A stretch of DNA of 5,870 nt from Bacillota bacterium (GTDB lineage Bacteria > Bacillota > Bacilli > Alicyclobacillales > SLC66), in the NCBI GenBank assembly GCA_021799325.1, contig JAJZAS010000115.1, positions 1 through 5,870 of the forward strand. The letters are read 5' to 3'. The notes beneath the pieces are model-generated. The model was not told where the DNA came from and made no database searches. It saw nothing but the letters and a program-made list of their open reading frames with translations. Positions 1 through 5,858 of this stretch are shown here, in pieces (position 1 is the first letter of the stretch; the number at the start of each line of letters is the position of its first letter). The position numbers and the translations under genes were made by a program.

Positions 1-530
1 ATCATCATGGTCGTTCCTGCCGCTTGCCTCACCGACATACCAAGTAAGGTTAGGAGCCCAATTTGAATAAATGGCGTTGACCCAATCCCAAAAGTACCGG
101 AAAGTACCCCTGTGACAAGGCCGATCACTCCTGCTGCCAACCAATAGCCAACGCTCTTTTTTCCTGTGTACTTAGTATGACTACTTTCCGTTTTGACCAC
201 AAACATTCTCACCCATAACATGATCCCTGATAAAAAAAGAATCACTGCCGTCATGATCGTTAATTCATGCGTAGCAATGTGTGCCGCGATTTTGGTGCCA
301 AAAAAAGCCCCCACCGCCCCTGATAAGCCTACGACGATGCCCACAGACAGCTTCACATTACCTTCCCGATAGTGACTGAGCGCACCGGATATGGTGGCAA
401 ACACCATTGCGGCAAGCGAGGTGCCAAGTGCCGTGTGAATCGAAACACCAAATACCACAGTGAGCACTGCAATGATAAAGCCTGACCCGCCTGCCCCAAC
501 AAAGCCAAGGATCATACCCATGACAAACAT
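1..530 (-). CDS. TauE/SafE family membrane permease, partial (C-terminus beyond window start)
   Basis: This is a polytopic membrane protein of the TauE/SafE type. Known members export sulfite or organosulfonates, and many have no assigned substrate. The 176 visible residues form about five hydrophobic segments. They contain the two half-repeat signatures of the family: GFVGAGGSGF at residues 9-18, and GLVTGVLSGTFGIGSTPF at about 137-154. Family members are usually near 250 residues, so roughly 70-90 C-terminal residues are missing. The start is uncertain. The ATG at 530 has no Shine-Dalgarno sequence and would cut into the first membrane helix, because in-frame hydrophobic codons (VYGFIAIILT) lie just upstream. 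The reading frame stays open back into the glycosidase gene, with a possible TTG at 635. The gene follows the glycosidase by at most 40 bases and is probably cotranscribed and translationally coupled to it. Family assignment is firm; the substrate is unknown. Confidence 0.85.
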   Translation of the reverse strand, partial: MFVMGMILGFVGAGGSGFIIAVLTVVFGVSIHTALGTSLAAMVFATISGALSHYREGNVKLSVGIVVGLSGAVGAFFGTKIAAHIATHELTIMTAVILFLSGIMLWVRMFVVKTESSHTKYTGKKSVGYWLAAGVIGLVTGVLSGTFGIGSTPFIQIGLLTLLGMSVRQAAGTTMM

Positions 531-570
531 GGTGAGTATAATCGCGATAAACCCGTATACCGCCTGAAAC

Positions 571-2850
571 CTATGAATGCTGCAATAATGACTGTACTTT
601 GGAACCTGCCAAATAGAACACTGCCGGCTTACCAATCGGCGCCTGCACCTCTATGTTCATCCCCGCGCCTGAAACTACATAATGCTTTTTCGTAAAGAGT
701 TCCACCCAATTCCCTTTTGGCAGATACACCTGAACAGAAGTGACATGCGGCGCGGTGACCGGAGCCATCAGCAGGTCGCGACCCAACATGAATTCCTGAT
801 AAGAAATCGTATACGCCTTTGCATCGTTTGGATAATTATAAAATAACGGCCTCACGAGTGGCGCCCCTGTTTTTGCCGCATTCTTCATCAACTGTTCCCG
901 ATAAGGTGCAAGGGCTTTATATATTGTAGCAAATTTTTGCAACTGCCTGATCACCGTAGGATTGCTGTAAATCTGCATGTTTTTGCTCGGCAGATTGCCC
1001 TCGTGACTGCGAAAAAGCGGTGTGAACGCGGCCACTTCCATCCAGCGCATTAGAAGTTCCTGTGTGCGCACGTAGTGAAGTGGGAATTGATCAATTGACG
1101 TATAGCCGCCAATGTCCATGTGATTGATGCTGTAACCAGAAAGCCCACTGCTCAGCAGTGCAATAATGCCTGACTCGAGCCCATTTTTGCTTCCCCAGCT
1201 CTCCAACTGATCCCCAGCCCAAAAACTGCTGGTATAGGATGGACTGGTTGAAAATCCGGAGCGCATGAAGAAAAAGTCGTTTTTGCCCCCCGGCGCATTT
1301 TTCAATACCTGCTGATTCAACTTCGCCCATGCCACCGGGTACTGATTGTGAAACTGTGCCCCACTTTCTCCGTTGGAAAGGGTGACATTCAGTGGCAATT
1401 CCTCACCAAAATCCGCCATCCAACCTGAAAAACCGTTGTCGATCAATTGCTTTTGCATAACGCCCATCAACCAATTTCGCGCTTTGGGATTCGTCAGGTC
1501 AATGAGCGCCGCTTCAAATCCCGGGTACTTGAAAAGCACTGGCTTGCCGTTTTTCCCTTTCACGAAGAATCCATTTGCAAGTGCAATTTGATACAGGTTG
1601 GTGGTAATCCCCTTGTCGCTGCTGGTATTGACGAGAAATGGATTGATATAGCCGAGAAGCTTGATACCATGCGCCTTCACATTACGCTCAAATTGCTTGA
1701 AATCCGGATACTGAGTGTGGTTTAACACCCAGTTCCACCACAACTGCTCGCCAAATGAGGTTTTGCGCTGCCCCACCCAATCCTGAATCCAAAGTCCGGT
1801 GATCGGCACATGATAGGCTAACAGTTTGTCGAGGTTCGCCGTGACTGTTTTCGTGCCGCCCTCCGCCCCAAAAATAAGCCCTTGCTGCGTCCAGTTGGGG
1901 AGTGGTGCCATTCTCCCTACCATCGAGGTGTATTCCTGCACTAACTGAGCAGGCGTAGTACCAGAAAAAATCACGCCACTTGCACTTTTCGCATCCACTT
2001 CCAGTTGAGCCGCATGCGGATTGGTAAAATCAAATACCTGATACTGCGAGTTTTCACTATATAGGGATTGCATCTGACTGCTAATAAAATGTGGCACCGG
2101 CGCATAAGTGTTGTACCAGTTCCCGCCTGCACCGTGTGTGACATCTGCAAGCAGCGTTAGCGGCTGCCGTCCCCTACCGTCGCCATGCTCCTCGACGAGA
2201 ATGGGCAACCGTCTACCCTGCATATCAAAGGCGGTAAACTGCTCACCAAACCCGTAATAGTGATCACTTGGCTGATTCGCCCACGTCAAATAAATGCGAT
2301 TGACTCGAGGAGAAAGCATTTGAATCTGATACCCCAGCTTTGGGCTGGAGTCTGCGATCAACGTCATTCGATAGGGTACACTACCACCTCCAGGTGAAGT
2401 AAGATCACCCTGAAAAATGAGTTGCTTCCCGCTATCTTTTATACTGGTTACAGATTGTTTAGTAAAAAGTTTCTTGCGCACCTCGCTCAGCGTAAAATAC
2501 CCCATGTTGTCTTTACTTGATAACGAACCGATTCCAGCCGCAAGAAAGCCCTTTCTTGTTGCCGTTGAAAAAATGACATGGTGGGGATTCCTCTGATTCA
2601 CAATGGAAAATTGTCCTGTCGTCCCCTCCCAACGAACAAGAAAATTCCCTACTGAATAGGTGGTTTTCCGTTGCAAGGCTGGTGCCACACTGATGCTTCC
2701 GAAAACAGGTTGCTGATGACGGGTAAACAAGTGCCATATCTCAACGATCGCACCGAAAATAATGATTACCAGTAACACTACGATGGTATTGCGTAATCGA
2801 TGAGTTCGTCGCGTCCACTGTATTTCCAGCAACTTGTTCACTCCCATCAT
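571..2850 (-). CDS. Membrane-anchored glycoside hydrolase family 31 enzyme, YihQ (sulfoquinovosidase)-like
   Basis: A retaining alpha-glycosidase of family GH31, 759 residues from the outermost ATG. Residues 14-20 are basic (RRTHRLR) and about 22-42 form one hydrophobic segment without a clear cleavage site, so the catalytic part is probably tethered outside the cell. An N-terminal beta-sandwich is followed by the (beta/alpha)8 barrel from about 320 to 650, then a C-terminal beta domain. Against E. coli YihQ (recalled, about 678 residues, cytoplasmic) the barrel aligns without gaps around the active site. Nucleophile D480 (WMADFGE) and acid/base D547 (WAGD) are kept. Of the sulfoquinovose-recognition residues, W372 (for W304), Y583 (for Y508) and Q356 (for Q288) are kept, but R301 is Q369 and Q262 is E330. 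The substrate is therefore uncertain: an alpha-glucoside-type substrate is at least as likely as sulfoquinovose. The tandem ATGs at 2850 and 2847 lack an upstream ribosome site; TTG at 2832 is better placed behind GGGAGTGA. A terminator-like hairpin ends 2 bases before the first ATG, and the permease gene follows. Confidence 0.9.
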   Translation of the reverse strand: MMGVNKLLEIQWTRRTHRLRNTIVVLLVIIIFGAIVEIWHLFTRHQQPVFGSISVAPALQRKTTYSVGNFLVRWEGTTGQFSIVNQRNPHHVIFSTATRKGFLAAGIGSLSSKDNMGYFTLSEVRKKLFTKQSVTSIKDSGKQLIFQGDLTSPGGGSVPYRMTLIADSSPKLGYQIQMLSPRVNRIYLTWANQPSDHYYGFGEQFTAFDMQGRRLPILVEEHGDGRGRQPLTLLADVTHGAGGNWYNTYAPVPHFISSQMQSLYSENSQYQVFDFTNPHAAQLEVDAKSASGVIFSGTTPAQLVQEYTSMVGRMAPLPNWTQQGLIFGAEGGTKTVTANLDKLLAYHVPITGLWIQDWVGQRKTSFGEQLWWNWVLNHTQYPDFKQFERNVKAHGIKLLGYINPFLVNTSSDKGITTNLYQIALANGFFVKGKNGKPVLFKYPGFEAALIDLTNPKARNWLMGVMQKQLIDNGFSGWMADFGEELPLNVTLSNGESGAQFHNQYPVAWAKLNQQVLKNAPGGKNDFFFMRSGFSTSPSYTSSFWAGDQLESWGSKNGLESGIIALLSSGLSGYSINHMDIGGYTSIDQFPLHYVRTQELLMRWMEVAAFTPLFRSHEGNLPSKNMQIYSNPTVIRQLQKFATIYKALAPYREQLMKNAAKTGAPLVRPLFYNYPNDAKAYTISYQEFMLGRDLLMAPVTAPHVTSVQVYLPKGNWVELFTKKHYVVSGAGMNIEVQAPIGKPAVFYLAGSKVQSLLQHS
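2838..2845 (-). promoter_or_regulatory. Shine-Dalgarno-like site favouring a TTG start at 2832
   Basis: GGGAGTGA on the minus strand lies 5 bases before TTG (2832-2830), an ideal distance. Nothing comparable precedes the tandem ATGs at 2850 and 2847, which sit directly behind the T-run of a hairpin. Starting at the TTG removes only six residues and leaves the basic region and membrane anchor intact. This is inference from spacing alone. Confidence 0.5.
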
Positions 2851-2852
2851 GC

Positions 2853-2895
2853 AAAAAACCGCGCAGGCACCAACATCTAGCGAGCGCGGTTTTTT
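2853..2895 (-). terminator. Rho-independent terminator-like hairpin between SDR and glycosidase genes
   Basis: A perfect 12-bp inverted repeat has arms at 2853-2864 and 2884-2895 (AAAAAACCGCGC and its complement) and a 19-base loop. On the minus strand this gives a CCGCGC/GCGCGG core followed by six T, typical of an intrinsic terminator. The A-tract on the other arm makes it symmetric, so it could also work on the plus strand, although no plus-strand gene needs it. It lies 25 bases after the SDR stop codon and would end the AKR-AKR-SDR transcript. Its T-run ends only 2 bases before the first ATG of the glycosidase, so it may also act as an attenuator or leader hairpin for that gene. Confidence 0.8.
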
Positions 2896-2920
2896 AGCTG
2901 ATATTCCGGTTTGCGCCTAC

Positions 2921-3769
2921 TTAAAATGTAACATAGTCCCGCCAGTGGTGCACGGGTTGCCATCCCAGCAGGCGTTTTGCAAGTTCGTTACTGAGCAGCG
3001 TTTCATAGCCTTCGAGCGGTGCACGAAAATCTGTAACTTCCGGGAAGCTGGCCGCCATCAGGTCCCTGCTTTTCATATCCATGCTCGTATCATCCGCCGC
3101 GATGTTCATCGCGACAGCGCCTAGCCCTTCCGCCTCAACAGCCAGTCGATACGCGCTAGCGGCATCTCTGGTGTCGATGTAACTCCAAAGAATCCGCTCC
3201 CGCTCAACAGGTTGATGGATAAATCCAGGGAATCGCTCGTACATCGCAGGTGAAATGACATTCCCTAAGCGAAAAGACACCACCTGCATGCCCGATTTGC
3301 GATGAAACATGGCAGCCGTCTCTTCATTGACGATCTTGGACAATCCATAGCTGTCCTGCGGCAATTGTGGGTGACTTTCATCCATTGGCACGTACTGCGG
3401 CGCGATGCGGTTGACGGCAAAAACGATCCCATAGGACGATTCACTAGACGTAATCACTGCTTTTTTGATGCCAAGACCCGATGCCGCTTCCAAAATGTTG
3501 TAGGTGGAGAGCACGTTGTTTTGGAAGGTCACTTCGTTGGGTCGCAGGTAAGCAGCGGGAATAGCAGCAAGATGCACGACCGCATATGCGCCTTCCAGCA
3601 CCCCATATGCTTCTCCCAGGTTAGTCAAATCCGTGATCCAAGTGGGGCAAAGCGGCTCCGGCAACGGCCTTGTGTCGGCATTGAGCACTTCGTACCCATG
3701 CTCCAGAAACTCCCGGATCACCCAAGGTCCTAGAAGGCCGCTACCTCCCGTCACTATTATTTTTTTCAT
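2921..3769 (-). CDS. NAD-dependent epimerase/dehydratase family protein (extended SDR)
   Basis: A 282-residue Rossmann-fold oxidoreductase of the extended short-chain dehydrogenase/reductase type, presumably cytoplasmic. The dinucleotide-binding glycine motif TGGSGLLG is at residues 7-14. Asp32 at the end of the second strand suggests NAD rather than NADP. D47-L48 and the VVHLAA strand (64-69) are typical of the family. The active site has the serine-rich TSSESSYG (107-114) and the YxxxK pair Y141/K145. The protein is shorter than most nucleotide-sugar 4-epimerases (310-340 residues) and closer in size to sugar- or uronate-dehydrogenase-like members, so oxidation of an aldose or uronate is possible but unproven. 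Its ATG overlaps the stop of the preceding aldo/keto reductase frame by 4 bases (ATGA), which implies translational coupling; only a weak GAAGAG precedes it. With the upstream reductase interrupted by a stop codon, expression of this gene might be reduced by polarity. Exact substrate not recognised. Confidence 0.88.
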   Translation of the reverse strand: MKKIIVTGGSGLLGPWVIREFLEHGYEVLNADTRPLPEPLCPTWITDLTNLGEAYGVLEGAYAVVHLAAIPAAYLRPNEVTFQNNVLSTYNILEAASGLGIKKAVITSSESSYGIVFAVNRIAPQYVPMDESHPQLPQDSYGLSKIVNEETAAMFHRKSGMQVVSFRLGNVISPAMYERFPGFIHQPVERERILWSYIDTRDAASAYRLAVEAEGLGAVAMNIAADDTSMDMKSRDLMAASFPEVTDFRAPLEGYETLLSNELAKRLLGWQPVHHWRDYVTF

Positions 3770-4719
3770 GCCAACAACTCTTCAATTTGCTTCAATGTGT
3801 CTTCGCTCAGCTTAATTCCCGATGCTTTCGCATTTTCTGCAATTTGCTCTGGTTTTGTTGCGCCGACAAGGGCACTGCTGATGCTTGGCAAGCGAAGAAT
3901 CCATGCGAGTGCCAGTTGCGATACTGTGATGTCGAGTTCTCTTGCGATGCCCTCGAGTCGTTCCACTTTTGTAAAGTTCTCATCCGTTAAAAAACGCTGC
4001 ACAAACGCGCTCACACCTTCAGTGGCCGCTCTTGAACCAGCAGGTGCCGCCTGGCCTTTTTTGTACTTCCCTGTCAGCACACCTTGCGCCAGCGGTGAAA
4101 ATACCACTTGTCCAATCCCTGCTTCGTCGCAAATGGGAATCACAGCATTTTCGATGTACCGATTGAGCATGTTGTATACAGGTTGGCTAGCTGCAATTTT
4201 GTGAAGATGCAATTCCTTTTGTAATTAGACACCAGCCGCAATGCGATCTGCCGGCCATTCGCTGATGCCGCCGTATAGCACCTTGCCTTGCGCGACCAAA
4301 TCATCCACCGCGCGCAGTGTTTCTTCCAGATCCGTATCCGGATCATAGCGATGGCAATAGAAGATGTCGACATAATCTACATTTAGGGACTTCAGACTCT
4401 TTTCCACTTCGCTAAAAATATGCTTGCGGCTGAGTCCGCGGTCATTGACGCCTTTGCCCACTGGCCAGTACGCTTTGGTCGTGAGCACATAGCTGTCGCG
4501 CGGATAAGCCGCCAGCGCCTCGCCGAGCACCACCTCTGCCGCGTGTGGCACAGAACCGTATACATTGGCGCAATCAAAATGATTGATACCAAGATCATAA
4601 GCCTCTTTGACGGTGCGAATCGCTGCTTCTTTTTCCGTGACCGTGCCGTACGTCAACCAACTGCCAAGTGCAATTTCCGAAACCTTGATGCCGCTTTTCC
4701 CTAATCTCCTGTATTCCAT
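3766..4719 (-). pseudogene. Aldo/keto reductase interrupted by one in-frame TAA
   Basis: An NAD(P)H-dependent aldo/keto reductase with a TIM-barrel fold, whose sequence style recalls the Kv-beta/YghZ branch (N-terminal LGKSGIKVS, ALGSWLTYG, SRKHI). ATG 4719 is chosen because GAGGTGA lies 5 bases upstream and the N-terminus matches its neighbour. The frame gives 164 residues, then TAA (4225-4227), then 152 more in the same frame, ending at TGA 3766. The total of 317 codons is normal for the family. The catalytic tetrad D49, Y54, K82 and H123 lies before the stop. The SPLAQGVLTGKY loop and the C-terminal cofactor segment GATKPEQIAENA lie after it. The first piece would lack about half the barrel and most of the cofactor site, so it should be inactive. 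Both halves look well conserved and there is no frameshift, which suggests a recent nonsense mutation, a sequencing error or readthrough. The downstream frame has a TTG at 4212 with AAAGGAA almost abutting it, too close for normal initiation. Confidence 0.85.
4225..4227 (-). other. In-frame TAA stop interrupting the aldo/keto reductase
   Basis: The minus strand reads GCT GGT GTC TAA TTA CAA AAG GAA, and the frame is open on both sides with family-typical sequence. In relatives this region is the helix after the (G)xSxWP strand (here GGISEWPADRIAAGV). A Gln codon (CAA) changed to TAA by a single C-to-T transition is the simplest explanation. The context lacks the UAG-CAA-UUA type seen at known leaky stops. 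Confidence 0.85.
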
Positions 4720-4724
4720 TCTCT

Positions 4725-4731
4725 TCACCTC
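4725..4731 (-). promoter_or_regulatory. Strong ribosome binding site fixing the start of the interrupted reductase
   Basis: GAGGTGA on the minus strand, 5 bases before ATG 4719, lies in the 22-base gap after the first reductase gene. It rules out the in-frame extension back to 4818, which would lie inside the coding region of the neighbouring gene. Confidence 0.8.
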
Positions 4732-4741
4732 GTTTGAATTT

Positions 4742-5716
4742 TTACCACGAATAAGCTTCTGGCGCTGGTTTCCCAGGACCCGGAAAGATTTCATCCAGTT
4801 TGGCCATTGCCTCTGCATCTAGTTTTACTTCAACGGCCCTCAGCGCATCTTCAAATTGCGCCATCGTACGTGGTCCAATGATTGGTGCTGTCACCGCGGG
4901 ATTTGCTAGTAACCAGGCAAGTGCCACGACATCCTGCGGTTCGCCAAGTGTTTCACAAAATGCAGCAAACGCCTCCAACTGCGTGCGATGCTTTTCAAAG
5001 CTTTCCTGTGCCCTTGCACTACGGGAACCGGTTCGACTCAGCGCATGACGACCGAGTAATCCGCCTGCAAGCGGGCTCCATGGAATCACACCCAGTCCGA
5101 GACTTTTCGAGGCTGGAAGCACTTCGAGTTCCGGCAACCGGCACAGCAGGTGATATTGATGTTGTTCGGAGACAAGCCCGATGAGGTGTCTTGCCTTTGC
5201 CTCCCCTTGCGCCTGCGCAATGTGCCACCCGGCAAAGTTGCTCGACCCCACATAATCAATCAACCCTTGATTTGTCAGGCTAGAAAACACATCCCATAAT
5301 TCATCCCAACTCACGTTGCGGTCCACGTGATGCATTTGATAGAGCTCCACATGATCCGTTTGCAACCGTTTAAGCGATGCATGCAAATGCCTGCGAATCT
5401 TGTACGCCGAGAGTCCGCCCGCGTTATTCGGCCCATCATTCGGGTCCATATCGCCATACACTTTTGTCGCGAGCACCACTTTCTCACGCCGCCCGCCACC
5501 TTGCGCAAACCAGCGGCCAATGATCTCCTCCGTCCATCCGCGATGATCGCGTCCACCATAGACGTTCGCCGTATCAAAAAAGTTGATGCCCGCATCGAGC
5601 GCAGCATCCATGATATGAAATGCTTCTTTTTCTTCTGTTTCCGGTCCAAAATTCATGGTCCCAAGACATAGTCTGCTGACCTTCAGTCCGGATTTCCCCA
5701 AATAAGTATATTCCAT
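4742..5716 (-). CDS. Aldo/keto reductase (intact)
   Basis: A 324-residue NAD(P)H-dependent aldo/keto reductase, cytoplasmic, expected to interconvert an aldehyde or ketone with its alcohol. The catalytic tetrad is visible: D48 and Y53 (FFDTANVYG), K85 (LATKVYG) and H129 (ELYQMHH). Other family signatures are VGSSNFAGW (substrate/cofactor strand), EQHQYHLL, IPWSPLAGGLLG (cofactor loop) and a C-terminal APIIGPRTMAQFEDAL segment, which binds the 2'-phosphate region in relatives. ATG 5716 is chosen because GGGGGAGGT lies 8 bases before it and the protein then begins MEYTYLGKSGLKVS, like its paralogue downstream. The possible extension to 5767 adds only a non-homologous basic stretch. It is the first gene of the minus-strand cluster, 22 bases ahead of the second reductase, and shares with it an N-terminus nearly identical over 14 residues. 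Their middles differ clearly, so this is an old duplication or separate recruitment. The substrate cannot be named from sequence. Confidence 0.92.
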   Translation of the reverse strand: MEYTYLGKSGLKVSRLCLGTMNFGPETEEKEAFHIMDAALDAGINFFDTANVYGGRDHRGWTEEIIGRWFAQGGGRREKVVLATKVYGDMDPNDGPNNAGGLSAYKIRRHLHASLKRLQTDHVELYQMHHVDRNVSWDELWDVFSSLTNQGLIDYVGSSNFAGWHIAQAQGEAKARHLIGLVSEQHQYHLLCRLPELEVLPASKSLGLGVIPWSPLAGGLLGRHALSRTGSRSARAQESFEKHRTQLEAFAAFCETLGEPQDVVALAWLLANPAVTAPIIGPRTMAQFEDALRAVEVKLDAEAMAKLDEIFPGPGKPAPEAYSW

Positions 5717-5724
5717 CGCGCCGT

Positions 5725-5733
5725 ACCTCCCCC
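5725..5733 (-). promoter_or_regulatory. Strong ribosome binding site of the first aldo/keto reductase
   Basis: GGGGGAGGT on the minus strand, 8 bases before ATG 5716. It decides the start in favour of 5716 over the more distal ATG at 5767. Confidence 0.8.
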
Positions 5734-5777
5734 TATGTATTTTGGGTTTAGTTTGCTTCCACCACACTTACCGTAAT

Positions 5778-5802
5778 CTACTTTTTATCGAAAAAAAAGT
5801 AG
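5778..5802. repeat. AT-rich inverted repeat in the intergenic region
   Basis: Perfect 9-bp arms CTACTTTTT (5778-5786) and AAAAAGTAG (5794-5802) surround a 7-base spacer. The repeat lies in the 5' leader or promoter region of the minus-strand cluster. The arms contain only two G-C pairs and are not followed by a T-run on the minus strand, so it is a poor terminator there. An operator or a hairpin in the leader is possible. Low-complexity A/T tracts in this region raise the chance of coincidence. Confidence 0.4.
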
Positions 5803-5812
5803 TGAATTTTTT

Positions 5813-5841
5813 TTGATATTGTTACAAAGTCAATATATACT
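5813..5841 (+). promoter_or_regulatory. Sigma-A type promoter for a divergent plus-strand gene
   Basis: TTGATA (5813-5818) and TATACT (5836-5841) are separated by exactly 17 bases; each is close to the consensus. Transcription would begin near 5848, inside the palindrome that follows, leaving a very short leader before the ATG at 5857 or 5860. On the opposite strand TTGACT (5833-5828) could be a -35 element for the minus-strand cluster, but its -10 partner at 17 bases (AAAATT) is weak, so that promoter is not called. Confidence 0.6.
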
Positions 5842-5858
5842 TACCTCGAGGTAACTAT
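5837..5858. promoter_or_regulatory. Palindromic operator candidate
   Basis: A perfect 14-bp palindrome TTACCTCGAGGTAA (5841-5854) extends to 22 bp (5837-5858) with one mismatched pair. It overlaps the end of the -10 element, the predicted transcription start and the GAGGTAA ribosome site of the divergent gene. A repressor bound here would block that promoter, and the usual reading is autoregulation by a divergent regulator that may also control the reductase cluster. The regulator itself is outside the window, so its family cannot be stated. Confidence 0.5.

Noticed and set aside
1373..1725. Plus-strand open frames opposite the GH31 gene
   Set aside because: They overlap the conserved catalytic barrel on the other strand and their translations resemble no domain I recognise.
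571..2850. Naming the glycosidase yihQ / sulfoquinovosidase outright
   Set aside because: Overall similarity is clear, but Q369 replaces the sulfonate-binding arginine and E330 replaces Q262, so the specific activity cannot be transferred.
2834..3733. Plus-strand open frames opposite the SDR gene
   Set aside because: They are antisense shadows of a well-conserved SDR, with no family signature or ribosome site of their own.
3766..4212. Separate short reductase gene starting at TTG 4212
   Set aside because: It is the in-frame continuation of the upstream piece after one TAA. It lacks the catalytic tetrad and has no properly spaced ribosome site.
4720..4818. N-terminal extension of the second reductase to 4818
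   Set aside because: The extra codons lie inside the preceding gene in another frame, and a strong GAGGTGA fixes the start at 4719.
5717..5767. N-terminal extension of the first reductase to 5767
   Set aside because: The added residues are unlike the family, and the best ribosome site lies within them, 8 bases before 5716.
5778..5820. Intrinsic terminator for a plus-strand transcript at the AT-rich hairpin
   Set aside because: A T-run does follow on the plus strand, but the stem has only two G-C pairs and no plus-strand gene ends there.
5803..5833. Minus-strand promoter TTGACT-N17-AAAATT
   Set aside because: The -35 is good but the -10 matches the consensus at only three positions; it could be real only with an activator, so it is not listed as a feature.
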